Shown: one piece after another, positions 53,665 to 63,646 of the stretch
Position numbering within the stretch: position 1 is the first letter of the stretch
How the letters are laid out: every line of letters starts with the position of its first letter
Origin: Xanthomonas hortorum pv. cynarae
Lineage (GTDB): Bacteria > Pseudomonadota > Gammaproteobacteria > Xanthomonadales > Xanthomonadaceae
Assembly (NCBI RefSeq): GCF_002939985.1
Contig: NZ_MDFM01000001.1
Coordinates: forward strand, 1-64,000
Direction: 5' to 3'
DNA length: 64,000 nucleotides
Made by a program: the position numbers and the translations under genes
Notes under the pieces: model-generated
What the model was told of the DNA's origin: nothing
The model's input: the letters and a program-made list of their open reading frames with translations, nothing else
Databases searched by the model: none

Positions 53665-53854
53665 CGTGCTGCTCCTTTATGCCGTGCAGCATGCAATGAA
53701 GTGCGGCACGCAGGCTCCATTGCGCTTGTTCAATTGTTCATTAGCTCAGAAGACAAGGCTCTGAGGTGGCGTCACGTGCGGTGCGTGACGCGCGTGGCAG
53801 CCAGCAGCGCGCCGCTAACCGGATGCCACGCGTCGCTGCAGCTGTCACTGCCGA

Positions 53855-53885
53855 TCCGCACCGAATGATAGCCATCCGGTGCGGA
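53855..53885. terminator. Stem-loop at the end of glnS
   Basis: TCCGCACCG and CGGTGCGGA form a perfect nine-base stem across a 13-base loop, seven bases beyond the glnS stop. No T-run on the downstream side, so termination by this structure alone is uncertain. Confidence 0.5.
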
Positions 53886-53891
53886 GTTGAT

Positions 53892-55631
<1,740 letters not shown>

Positions 55632-55875
55632 GCGCGCATCAGCAATAGGTAAACCACAAGTTTAGGCGGTGGCACCGGTTTAGGGGTAGGACGCGTGTGG
55701 GTGGCCGGGAGTTGGCGGCCATCGCGCGCCTTCGCTACCTGCGGGCAAGCACCGGGCTGGCAAGGTCTCTGTGGTCGACCCCAGGCAGGACCAGCTGCAT
55801 CGGCGAGCGATAACCAGGCTGGCCGTCATCGCCGCCGACGCGTACGCTGCGCCGATCCTTCGGAGTGCCCCACGC

Positions 55876-56517
55876 ATGCCATTGCCCCGCCTGGTGATCG
55901 GCGACAAGACCCTGTCCTCCTGGTCGCTGCGCCCGTGGCTGTTGCTGCGGCACTTCCAGGTGCCGTTCGAGGAGATTGCGCTGCCGCTGGATACGCCCGA
56001 GTTCCAGGCCCGCATCGCTGGCTATTCGCCGACCCGGCAGGTGCCGGTGCTGTGGAACGGCACCTTGCATGTCTGGGATTCGCTGGCAATCTGCGAATAC
56101 GTCAACGAGCGCTGGCTAGATGGGCGCGGCTGGCCGGCGGACCTGGCCGTGCGGGCGCAGGCGCGCGCCGCCGCCGCGGAAATGCATTCAGGCTTCGCCG
56201 CCCTGCGTACCCAACTACCGATGGATCTGGCCCGCGCGCCCAGCCCCGCGCACTGGGACGCGGCCGCTGAGCGTGACATCACCCGCATCCAGGCGCTGTG
56301 GGCCAGCCTGCGCGCCGAGCACGGGCATGCCGGCCAGTACCTGTGTGGTGAGTTCGGCATTGTCGATGCGATGTTCGCCCCGGTCGCACTGCGCTTTGCC
56401 AGCTACGGGGTGCCGCTGTTCGAAGCCGCTGGCGACTATCTTGCCGCACTCGATGCACTGCCGGCACTGCGCGAGTGGAAGCAGGGCGCAGTGCGCGAAC
56501 GTCTGGGGCGTCATTGA
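55876..56517 (+). CDS. Glutathione S-transferase family protein
   Basis: A 213-residue protein with thioredoxin-like N-terminal domain (LSSWSLRPWLLLRHF, serine-rich catalytic loop; RQVPVLWNGTLHVWDSLAICEYV containing the cis-Pro and the glutathione-binding SLAI) and helical C-terminal domain (CGEFGIVDAMFAPVALRF). ATG at 55876. Likely a detoxification enzyme; substrate unknown. Confidence 0.9.
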   Translation: MPLPRLVIGDKTLSSWSLRPWLLLRHFQVPFEEIALPLDTPEFQARIAGYSPTRQVPVLWNGTLHVWDSLAICEYVNERWLDGRGWPADLAVRAQARAAAAEMHSGFAALRTQLPMDLARAPSPAHWDAAAERDITRIQALWASLRAEHGHAGQYLCGEFGIVDAMFAPVALRFASYGVPLFEAAGDYLAALDALPALREWKQGAVRERLGRH

Positions 56518-56519
56518 CC

Positions 56520-56750
56520 ATGCAGATCGCGTACCGCGCCAGTCACATCATCGACGCGCATCTGGCCAAGCACGCGCTGGAAGATGCGGGCATCACCGCG
56601 TTTGTGTTCGGCGAGTCGCTATTGGGCGGCGCCGGCGAACTACCCGCATTCGGCGTACTGCAGGTCTGCGTGGCCGACCTGCATCTGAGTCAGGCGCAGG
56701 CGGTGCTGGCTCAGATCGGGTTGTGCGGCGAGGTTACGCGGGCGGTGTGA
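56520..56750 (+). CDS. DUF2007-type small protein
   Basis: A 76-residue protein matching the DUF2007 (putative signal-transducing) group: ASHIIDAHLAKHALEDAGITAFVFGE followed by GVLQVCVADLHLSQAQAVL. It begins two bases after the GST stop and is probably translated with it. The family is mostly unstudied; a role in sensing is by name only. Confidence 0.75.
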   Translation: MQIAYRASHIIDAHLAKHALEDAGITAFVFGESLLGGAGELPAFGVLQVCVADLHLSQAQAVLAQIGLCGEVTRAV

Positions 56751-56871
56751 TGTTCATGGCGGCAATCAGGACGTAGCGAGCGGTCGAGCAGTCGTTTTGT
56801 TAGCTACTCTTTCGAGTCGTGGTGTGGCTTAGATGTAGTCAAATGTCTAGGTCAAGAGCCTAGGTGGTCGA

Positions 56872-56981
56872 GGGCGCGATGCCCTCACCGCTCGCGGGAC
56901 ACGCCGTGAACCCATCCCTGGGGGCTCGGTGGCGGCATCCATGCCGCCACACGGTCCCGCAATCGGTGAGGACACCGCACC
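56872..56981. repeat. Palindromic intergenic element, second family (about 110 bp)
   Basis: Outer arms GATGCCCTCACCGCTCGCGGG and its counterpart GTCCCGCAATCGGTGAGG are inverted, with an inner hairpin GTGGCGGCATCCATGCCGCC (56929-56950) and an ACGCCGTG unit. It differs in arm sequence from the 108-base element but shares the plan: outer inverted repeats, GCGGCATnnATGCCGC hairpin and GCGTGTCCCGC-like motif. Confidence 0.75.
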
Positions 56982-57034
56982 AGAAAGTTTGCTGGCTGTT
57001 TTATTGAAAGCTACGCACACCGATCAACTCGACT

Positions 57035-57142
57035 GGTCCTTGCCCGCCCACCGTCGCGGGACCTTACGCGGCATGGATGCCGCGTAAGAGCCTACAGGGA
57101 CGTACTTGCGGCGTGTCCCGCGATGGTGGGCGGGCAAGGGCC
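57035..57142. repeat. 108-base palindromic intergenic element, copy 2
   Basis: Inverted relative to copy 1 at 45983-46090 and about 105 of 108 bases identical by eye. Inner hairpin CTTACGCGGCATGGATGCCG onward at 57063-57088. It lies 34 bases beyond the stop of the receiver gene and next to the second-family element; the 426-base spacer 56751-57176 holds no gene. Confidence 0.88.
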
Positions 57143-57176
57143 CCACAGCCAAGCCGCAGATCATCCCCCTAAAAGC

Positions 57177-57641
57177 TTAACTCTGCTGACGCCACCCCGG
57201 CGGCGCCGCATCCGGCGCGGCGAGAGCACGCAGACGCTTGAACAGCACCGTGGTTTCGGCCACGTTCCAGACCCGCAGCGCGACCTCGAAGGTGTCCAGG
57301 GGCTTGGTCAAAAAATCCTTCGCGCCGAGGCCTAACGCACGGTGGCGCGCGCTGCGGCTGGGGTCGGCGGTGAGCACGATCACCGGCAAAAAGTGGCCGG
57401 GGTCGGACAGCCGCGCCAGCTGTTCCAGCAGTGCATAGCCATCCAGCTCGGGCATTTTCAGATCCAGCAGGATCAGGTCCGGCGCAAATGCAGACACCAG
57501 CCCCATCACCCGCAATGGGTCGGTGGTGGCGATCACCTGTTGGAAGCCTTCGCGCTGCAGCAGGTCTTCGAGCAACCGCACATTGGCCGGCTCGTCGTCG
57601 ACGATGAGGATGCGGGAACCCAGGATTTCGTCGCGTGTCAT
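57177..57641 (-). CDS. Stand-alone receiver-domain response regulator
   Basis: A 154-residue protein that is a CheY-like receiver with a short tail: acidic pair in ILIVDDEPAN, phosphoacceptor Asp60 in LILLDLKMPELDG, Thr in VIVLTAD and Lys in FLTKPLDT. The PELDGY...LSDPGHFLPVI wording is of the RpfG/PleD-like receiver class, but no output domain is present. Its ATG overlaps the stop of the hybrid-kinase gene (ATGA); it is third in the operon LuxR-type regulator, kinase, receiver. Confidence 0.9.
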   Translation of the reverse strand: MTRDEILGSRILIVDDEPANVRLLEDLLQREGFQQVIATTDPLRVMGLVSAFAPDLILLDLKMPELDGYALLEQLARLSDPGHFLPVIVLTADPSRSARHRALGLGAKDFLTKPLDTFEVALRVWNVAETTVLFKRLRALAAPDAAPPGWRQQS

Positions 57642-59548
57642 GCCAGCAGCCCGTCGATCACAGTGAAGAATTCCGCCACATCGAGCGGTTTGGTCAGATA
57701 CGCGCGTACGCCCTGATTGCCCACACGTGCCAACGTGGCAGTGGTGGCATCGGCGCTGATCACCACCACCGGCACCTCCGCAGTGGCCGGCTGGCTTTGC
57801 AACTCGCGCAGCAATTCTTCGCCGTTGCCGTCGCTCAAATGCAGATCCAGCAGGATCAGATCCGGCAGGCCGTGCTGCAGCAGCTCGCGCGCCTGCGCCA
57901 GGCTGGCCGCTTCGAGCAGTTGCCATTGCGGGCGACGCTCGCTGAGGGTGCGGATCAAGGCCTGGTTGGATGGGTTGTCTTCGATGCTCAGCAACCGGCA
58001 CACACCGCTGCCGGCGCTGCTCGGCGGCACGATGGTGCGCGCCGGCTCGCTACGTTGCGGGTCACCCTGCGGTAGCGCGATCCAGAAGCGCGCGCCATCG
58101 CGGCTGCTGTCCACGCCGATGCGCCCGCCCATTGCCTCGATCAGGCGCTTGCTCAACGCCAGGCCCAGGCCCGTGCCTTCCACCGCCGAACGCTCCGCAC
58201 CCAGCCGCTCGAACGGCGTGAACAACCGTTCGATCTGTGCCGGCGTCAGCCCTGCGCCCTGGTCTGCAACGGTGATGCGCACCTGCTCGCCATCCGGCTG
58301 CGCGCTCACCTGCACCTGGCCGCCGGTGCGATTGAACTTGACCGCGTTCGACAGCAGATTGAGCAGCACTTGACGCAGCCGCTGCGCATCGGCGCGCACC
58401 GTCCACGGCCCGTCGATGGCGGCCGGTTGCAGTGCGATGCCGTACTTGTCCGCGTCCGGGGCGATCAGGCCCAAGGCTTCGTGCACGGCGGCACGCACCG
58501 AGATCGGTTCCGGGCTCAGATCCAGCTGATCGGTTTCGATACGCGCGATATCCAGCAGCTCGGTGATCAAACCCAGCAAGTGCCGGCCGGCACCGAGAAT
58601 GTGTTGCAGATGGCGTCGATGCGCAGGTTCGGGCAGATCCATTTCCAGCACCTGCGCGTAGCCCAGAATTGCATTGAGCGGCGTGCGTAATTCGTGGCTG
58701 CTGCGCGAGAGGAATTCGGTTTTTGCGCGGTTGGCGGTTTCGGCCTCGCGACGTGCCAATTGCGCTTCGGCCGCGCGCGCGGCGAGCAGTTCGCTGGCCT
58801 GGGCCAGGCGCTGACCGACCTGGCCCAGTTCATCGCCTGCACGCGGCTGCGGTGCCAGCGGCAAGCCTTCGCCCAGCCGATCCGCATTGGCCGCCAACGT
58901 GCGCAAGCGCCCGGACAACGCCGAGGCGAACCACGCCACCGCAAACACCGCGCCCAGGCCACCGAGCATCGCCGCGCTCAAGGTGATGATGAGATTGCGC
59001 TGGCGCAGCCCCTGCGCCTTGGCGGTGCGTACCTGCAACTGCGCGGTTTCGTAGTTGCGCAATTCGCGTAGTTCGGCGCGCAGGATGTCGAGTTTGTACT
59101 TGCCGTCCCACAGCTGGCGGATCTCTTCTTCGCGGCTCAGATCCGGTGCCAGCAAACGGCGCCAGCCCTGCATTTTTTCGGCAAATAACGGTTTGATGCG
59201 CGCAAACCGCTGCGCTTGTCCCGGGTCGGTGATGCGTTGCGACAGCCGCTCTGCCACGCGTTGCAGACGCGGTTCGGCATCGCGATACGGGGTGAGGAAT
59301 TCGTCGCGGCGCACCAGGCGATAACCGCGCACGCCGGCTGCGGTTTCTGCCAGGAGTGCGTGCGCTTCGTAGAGATCGCTCAGCACTTCAAGGGTCTGCC
59401 GCACATCGTTTTCGGCGGCGATGTTCTGCCGTTCCACGCTGTAGATCGCCATCAGTGCGACCGCCAGCAGCAGCAGCGGCAAGGTCACCACCGCCAGGCT
59501 CTTGCGGGTGATCGGCCAATCGTTCCAACGCACTGCCAAAGCATTCAT
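57638..59548 (-). CDS. Hybrid sensor histidine kinase with CHASE3 domain and C-terminal receiver
   Basis: A 636-residue membrane kinase: transmembrane helix at 16-38, CHASE3-type periplasmic sensor at about 40-180 (AAGVRGYRLVRRDEFLTPYRD), second helix at about 188-210, HAMP-like linker, His285 in SRSSHELRTPLNAIL, ATP domain (NLLSNAVKF, DQGAGL, GTGLGLALSKRL), and a receiver from about 515 with the Asp in LILLDLHLSDG. Phosphate may pass to its own receiver or the downstream stand-alone receiver. Coupled at both ends by four-base overlaps. Confidence 0.93.
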   Translation of the reverse strand: MNALAVRWNDWPITRKSLAVVTLPLLLLAVALMAIYSVERQNIAAENDVRQTLEVLSDLYEAHALLAETAAGVRGYRLVRRDEFLTPYRDAEPRLQRVAERLSQRITDPGQAQRFARIKPLFAEKMQGWRRLLAPDLSREEEIRQLWDGKYKLDILRAELRELRNYETAQLQVRTAKAQGLRQRNLIITLSAAMLGGLGAVFAVAWFASALSGRLRTLAANADRLGEGLPLAPQPRAGDELGQVGQRLAQASELLAARAAEAQLARREAETANRAKTEFLSRSSHELRTPLNAILGYAQVLEMDLPEPAHRRHLQHILGAGRHLLGLITELLDIARIETDQLDLSPEPISVRAAVHEALGLIAPDADKYGIALQPAAIDGPWTVRADAQRLRQVLLNLLSNAVKFNRTGGQVQVSAQPDGEQVRITVADQGAGLTPAQIERLFTPFERLGAERSAVEGTGLGLALSKRLIEAMGGRIGVDSSRDGARFWIALPQGDPQRSEPARTIVPPSSAGSGVCRLLSIEDNPSNQALIRTLSERRPQWQLLEAASLAQARELLQHGLPDLILLDLHLSDGNGEELLRELQSQPATAEVPVVVISADATTATLARVGNQGVRAYLTKPLDVAEFFTVIDGLLA

Positions 59549-60252
59549 AGCGCGAGTCCGGCATGGACCGCGTACACCGCGGCCTGGGTGCGATCTTTTA
59601 CCTCAAGTTTCTGCAGGATTCGCTCCACATGCACTTTTACCGTGCCGGGAGAAATCCCCAGTTCAGCTGCGAGCGTGGCGTTGGTGAGCCCGCGCGGGAG
59701 CAGCGACAGCACCTGTTTCTCGCGTTTGCTCAGTGCGCTGAGGCGATCGTCCTGCACTGGTTTACGCCGGCGCGTGGCGAGCGGTTTGGCCGGTTCGGCC
59801 ACCATTGCCGGCAGCAATAGCGCGAACGCTTGTAGCGCCTGCACATCGTCGTTGCCGGGCGCGGGGCGGCTGTCATTCCAGGCAACGCACAGCATGCCGT
59901 GGGTGGTACCCAGCGCATGGATCGGTACCTTGGCTTCGCGCATATCGGCCGGGCGCGGTGGCATCAACCAGCTCGCTTCATGGCTGTCGCCGGCAGCGCT
60001 GGCGCCGGGCGGCAGTGCGCGGCCGCGGCTGGCGAGTACCTGCGCGCGCGGCCCGCGTTGCGCGAGCACCGCGCCATGTTCCAGGCCCAGCAACAGCAAC
60101 ACGCGTCCCAGCACCGCATCGCAGGCCTGCTCCGGGGTCTGCGCCTGCCGTAGCGCCACAGCGGTCTCCCAGAGCGCTTGCCAACGTGCGCTATCGGAGG
60201 CGTCGCGTCGTAGCGCAAGACGCCAATCGCCAGCATTGGTGGGGGTTTCCAT
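59545..60252 (-). CDS. LuxR-type transcriptional regulator with N-terminal GAF-like domain
   Basis: A 235-residue regulator. The N-terminal 150 residues (LWETAVALRQAQTPEQACDAVLGRVLLLLG, GTTHGMLCVAW) have GAF-like character and no receiver aspartate. The C-terminal HTH is LSALSKREKQVLSLLPRGLTN and GTVKVHVERILQKLEVKDR. It is first in the operon and its stop overlaps the hybrid kinase start. A palindrome lies 22 bases upstream of its start. The kinase may not phosphorylate it directly; small-ligand control is more likely. Confidence 0.87.
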   Translation of the reverse strand: METPTNAGDWRLALRRDASDSARWQALWETAVALRQAQTPEQACDAVLGRVLLLLGLEHGAVLAQRGPRAQVLASRGRALPPGASAAGDSHEASWLMPPRPADMREAKVPIHALGTTHGMLCVAWNDSRPAPGNDDVQALQAFALLLPAMVAEPAKPLATRRRKPVQDDRLSALSKREKQVLSLLPRGLTNATLAAELGISPGTVKVHVERILQKLEVKDRTQAAVYAVHAGLAL

Positions 60253-60273
60253 GTCTTGCCTCTAGGCCGATCA

Positions 60274-60291
60274 GCATATTTGAGTATATGC
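60274..60291. promoter_or_regulatory. Palindrome in the spacer between LuxR-type and SgcJ-like genes
   Basis: GCATATttgagtATATGC has perfect six-base arms. It lies 22 bases upstream of the regulator start and 85 upstream of the divergent gene. It could be an operator for the regulator or a divergent promoter element; no direct evidence. Confidence 0.5.
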
Positions 60292-60376
60292 CACTCGGCA
60301 GAATTTTCGAGGCCGGGCGATTTCGATACTGAGCCTGCCCGAAGAGGCACCCCCATCAACTACACGGAGATTCCCC

Positions 60377-60892
60377 ATGCGTCGCACCTTTATCTCTCTG
60401 GTTCTGGCTCTGGCTGCCACCCCGGCGCTGGCTGGCGGCGTGATGCACTACACCGACAAGGCCAAGCTGCCTGCCGATGGCGAAGAGCGCGAAGTGGCTG
60501 CGTTGTTCGACACCTGGAACGCGGCGCTGGCCACCGGCAACCCGCACAAGGTTGCCGATCTGTACGCACCGGACGGCGTGCTGCTGCCGACCGTCTCCAA
60601 CGAAGTGCGCGCCTCGCGGGCGCAGATCGAAAAGTACTTCGAGATGTTCCTGACCAAGAAGCCGCAGGGCGTCGTCAACTACCGCACCGTGCGCGTACTC
60701 GATGAAGACAGCGCGGTGGACGCTGGTGTCTATACCTTCACGCTGACCGACAAGGACGGCAAGAAGAGCACGGTGCAGGCGCGCTACACCTTCGTGTACG
60801 AAAAGCGTGACGACAAGTGGCTGATCATCAACCACCACAGCTCGGCGATGCCGGAAGTGGACACCGCCACTGCCTCGTTGACCAAGAAGTAA
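60377..60892 (+). CDS. SgcJ/EcaC-like (DUF4440/NTF2-fold) exported protein
   Basis: A 171-residue protein with signal peptide MRRTFISLVLALAATPALA and an NTF2-fold domain: AALFDTWNAALATGNPHKVADLYAPDGVLLPTVS split over helices, then KKPQGVVNYRTVRVLDED and VYEKRDDKWLIINHHSSAMP. The conserved histidines at the end match SgcJ/EcaC-type oxidoreductase-annotated proteins whose activity is largely undefined. Followed by a strong terminator. Confidence 0.85.
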   Translation: MRRTFISLVLALAATPALAGGVMHYTDKAKLPADGEEREVAALFDTWNAALATGNPHKVADLYAPDGVLLPTVSNEVRASRAQIEKYFEMFLTKKPQGVVNYRTVRVLDEDSAVDAGVYTFTLTDKDGKKSTVQARYTFVYEKRDDKWLIINHHSSAMPEVDTATASLTKK

Positions 60893-60901
60893 TGCCGTAT
60901 T

Positions 60902-60931
60902 GGCCGTAGCGGCTTGAAAGCCGCTACGGCC
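60902..60931 (+). terminator. Strong hairpin terminator after the SgcJ-like gene
   Basis: GGCCGTAGCGGCTT and AAGCCGCTACGGCC are perfect 14-base arms around GA, nine bases past the stop. A weak T-content follows; the stem alone is very stable and could stop or protect the transcript. Confidence 0.7.
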
Positions 60932-60975
60932 GGCGCCATCCAGCAGGCAACCCTTACACACGCGGGAGTTGCACC

Positions 60976-61626
60976 ATGCTGGGAATCGGCGCCTTCAAGC
61001 AACGCATGCCACGTCCAGGCGAAGCACTACCGGGGCGCGAGCAAGCGCTGCCGCTGCACAACACGCACCTGATCAACGGCCATCCGTTGCGCGGGGAGTT
61101 CACCGGCCTGGCCCAGGTGCAATTCGGGCTTGGCTGCTTCTGGGGCGCAGAACGCAAGTTCTGGAACGTGCCAGGGGTGTACAGCACGGCAGTGGGTTAC
61201 GCCGGTGGCGAAACGCCCAATGCCACCTACCGCGAAGTGTGTTCCGGACAGACCGGCCACACCGAAGCGGTGCTGGTGGTCTATGACGCACAGGCGGTGT
61301 CGTTTGCGCAATTGCTGCGCACCTTCTGGGAAAGCCACGACCCCACCCAGGGCATGCAGCAGGGCAACGACGTCGGCACGCAATACCGCTCGGCGATCTA
61401 TTGCACGACACAGCAGCAATACGACGCTGCGCTGGCCAGCCGCGATGCGTACCAGCAACAACTGGACGCAGCCGGGTATGGCGCAATCACCACGGAGATC
61501 CGTTTCCCGGCGCCCACGTTTTATTACGCCGAAGACGATCACCAGCAATATCTCGCCAAGCATCCCAATGGCTATTGCGGGCTTGGCGGAACGGGAGTGA
61601 GCTGCCCGATCGGGCTGGATGCCTGA
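60976..61626 (+). CDS. msrA: Peptide methionine sulfoxide reductase A
   Basis: Reduces methionine-S-sulfoxide. 216 residues, including an N-terminal extension of about 50 before the catalytic [13 protein letters not shown] (active Cys). [25 protein letters not shown] is in two matching parts, and the resolving cysteines lie in [16 protein letters not shown] near the C-terminus. GGGAG precedes the ATG. A loose hairpin with a T-run follows at about 61752-61782, possibly its terminator; the rest of the 262-base spacer has no gene. Confidence 0.95.
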   Translation: MLGIGAFKQRMPRPGEALPGREQALPLHNTHLINGHPLRGEFTGLAQVQFGLGCFWGAERKFWNVPGVYSTAVGYAGGETPNATYREVCSGQTGHTEAVLVVYDAQAVSFAQLLRTFWESHDPTQGMQQGNDVGTQYRSAIYCTTQQQYDAALASRDAYQQQLDAAGYGAITTEIRFPAPTFYYAEDDHQQYLAKHPNGYCGLGGTGVSCPIGLDA

Positions 61627-61888
61627 CGGAAAGGCGGGTCGGATTGAGCGCTGTCATCCAGTGTGGTGACGTGCCGATGGCCAACAGTGACCGGCAGCGT
61701 TATCACGATCAGGCAGCGCATGGGAGTGCATGCCAGGCAACTTGAATGGCTACGTTGGAGACAACGTGGCCATCTTTTTTTTGTGGCGGTCGCAAGGCGA
61801 TGCCTGCGACGCGGTGGCGGAGCAGCGATGCAATGCGTGCAGCGAATCAGCTGTGCCGGTTCGGATCCGCCGGCTCACACCTTCCAGG

Positions 61889-62458
61889 TCAGACAAACTC
61901 ACCGGCGAACATGCCGCGTAATTGCGCGAGCATGTCGGTGCGTTCCGGATGCAGCAGTCGCATGCAGGCCAGCGCGAAACCGACCGGGCTGGTGCCGGGC
62001 GCGGTGATCACGCCGTCGGCAGCGACGACTTTTTCGTGGCGATAGTGTGTAGCGCCTGCATAAGGCACAACGTGTTCCTGCAGAAAGGCCAACGTGTTGC
62101 TGGTATGCGCGCGGTCGTCGAGCAAACCGGCATAGGCCAGTGCAATGGTGGCGCCGCAGATTGCAGCGACCGGGCGCTGCTGTTGCACGCGCTTGACCAA
62201 CAGGCCGCTTAGCCCTGGAATCTCACCGGCCTGCCAGCGTTCGCTGCCGGGCAGGATCCAGAGATCGGCCTCCAGCGGTGCCAGATCGGAAAGCGCGAAG
62301 TCCGGTGTGATGCGCAAGCCGCCAATCGACTGCACCGGCTGGCCGTCGATACTGGCGATGGCAACCTGGTCGCCGAACCATTCACGCGCCGCCGGCAAGA
62401 CCACACCGATTTCCCAATCGGCCACGCCGTCGACCATCACCACTGCAATGTTTGCCAT
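61889..62458 (-). CDS. DJ-1/PfpI-family protein
   Basis: A 189-residue alpha/beta protein. The nucleophile elbow is AAICGATIALA with the reactive Cys, the Glu of the N-terminal motif lies in VADWEIGVV and LILPGSERW-like WILPGSERWQ is standard. Members are glyoxalases, chaperones or amidotransferase-like enzymes such as YdeA; the sequence does not decide. Monocistronic. Confidence 0.88.
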   Translation of the reverse strand: MANIAVVMVDGVADWEIGVVLPAAREWFGDQVAIASIDGQPVQSIGGLRITPDFALSDLAPLEADLWILPGSERWQAGEIPGLSGLLVKRVQQQRPVAAICGATIALAYAGLLDDRAHTSNTLAFLQEHVVPYAGATHYRHEKVVAADGVITAPGTSPVGFALACMRLLHPERTDMLAQLRGMFAGEFV

Positions 62459-62560
62459 TGTCCGCTGCGCCAGTTGAGGAATCCGGATTCTAGGCAGTGC
62501 GCGCGCGGCGGTTGTAAGCGTTGTGTGGAGGATGGCGCTGAACTAAATGCCAGAAACGAC

Positions 62561-62591
62561 AACGCCCGCAGGCTGAAAAGCCGCGAGCGTT
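62561..62591 (-). terminator. Terminator of the transaldolase gene
   Basis: Read on the minus strand, AACGCTCGCGGCT pairs with AGCCTGCGGGCGTT (one mismatch and one bulge) and is followed by TTGTCGTTTCTGG. It lies about 25 bases beyond the tal stop. Confidence 0.65.
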
Positions 62592-62616
62592 GACGTCACA
62601 CAACCGTGATAGGCAA

Positions 62617-63585
62617 TCAGCCGGCGAGTTTGTCGGCGATGGTCTTGCGCAGCGCCTGCAGATCCTTGGCGAAGGTGTCGATGCCGCTGGTCAGCTTGTC
62701 GGTGGCCATCGGGTCGGCGGCCAGATCGGTGGCGAAGCTGTCGCTGTCGATCGGGGTGATCTGTGCGTTGTCGGCCTGCGCAGGGGAGAGCTTGCGCGGC
62801 AACTCGCCGTGTTCGGCGTCGAGCTTTTCCAGCAGCTCCGGCGAGATGGTCAAACGATCGCAACCGGCCAGCGCTTCGATCTGCGCGGTGGAGCGGAACG
62901 AAGCGCCCATCACCACCGTGGACGAGCCACGCTGTTTGAATTCGTTGTACACCGTGCGCACGAACACCACGCCCGGATCTTCGTCGATGCCGGCCGGGGT
63001 CTGCCCTTGGGCGACGTAGTAATCCAGGATCCGGCCAACGAACGGCGAAATCAGGAACACGCCGGCTTCTGCGCAGGCCAGCGCCTGCGAGCGGTTGAAG
63101 ATCAACGTGAGGTTGCAGTCGATGCCTTCCAGCTGCAGCTGGCGGGCCGCTTCGATGCCTTCCCAGGTCGCTGCAATCTTGATCAGGATCTTGTCTTTTG
63201 ACACGCCGCGCTCGGCATACATCGCGATGAACTTGCGCGCCTTGGCGATGGTGGCTTGGGTGTCGTGCGCCAGGTCGGCATCGACCTCGGTGGAGACGCG
63301 GCCCGGCACCAGTTCGGACAGTTTGGTGCCCACGCCGATGGTGAGGCGGTCGGCCACTTCATTGACGGTGCTGGTGCGGTCTTCACCGCCGTGTTCGCGG
63401 CCCCAGGCCAGTTCCTGCTCGATCAACTCCGCATAGACCGGCAGGTCCAACGCTTTCTTGACCAAGGTGGGATTGGTGGTGCAGTCGACCGGCTTCAGAC
63501 GCTTGATGGCGTCGTAGTCGCCGGTATCGGCAACGACGACAGACAGCTCACGCAGTTGAGCAAGCTTGGAGGGGGATGCAGTCAT
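62617..63585 (-). CDS. tal: Transaldolase B
   Basis: Pentose-phosphate pathway enzyme of 322 residues from the ATG at 63585. The Schiff-base Lys lies in [16 protein letters not shown]. Also typical are [27 protein letters not shown] [19 protein letters not shown] and [14 protein letters not shown]. It interconverts sedoheptulose 7-phosphate and glyceraldehyde 3-phosphate with erythrose 4-phosphate and fructose 6-phosphate. Followed by a terminator. Confidence 0.95.
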   Translation of the reverse strand: MTASPSKLAQLRELSVVVADTGDYDAIKRLKPVDCTTNPTLVKKALDLPVYAELIEQELAWGREHGGEDRTSTVNEVADRLTIGVGTKLSELVPGRVSTEVDADLAHDTQATIAKARKFIAMYAERGVSKDKILIKIAATWEGIEAARQLQLEGIDCNLTLIFNRSQALACAEAGVFLISPFVGRILDYYVAQGQTPAGIDEDPGVVFVRTVYNEFKQRGSSTVVMGASFRSTAQIEALAGCDRLTISPELLEKLDAEHGELPRKLSPAQADNAQITPIDSDSFATDLAADPMATDKLTSGIDTFAKDLQALRKTIADKLAG

Positions 63586-63646
63586 GCGGGTTCTCTCGAA
63601 TCGTGGACGGGTCGGGGATAGGACGCAGCGCGTTACGTTAGCGCGC

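Noticed and set aside
56751-57176. Structured non-coding RNA or riboswitch
   Set aside because: Palindromes recur elsewhere as repeats and match a mobile or REP-like element better than a unique RNA.
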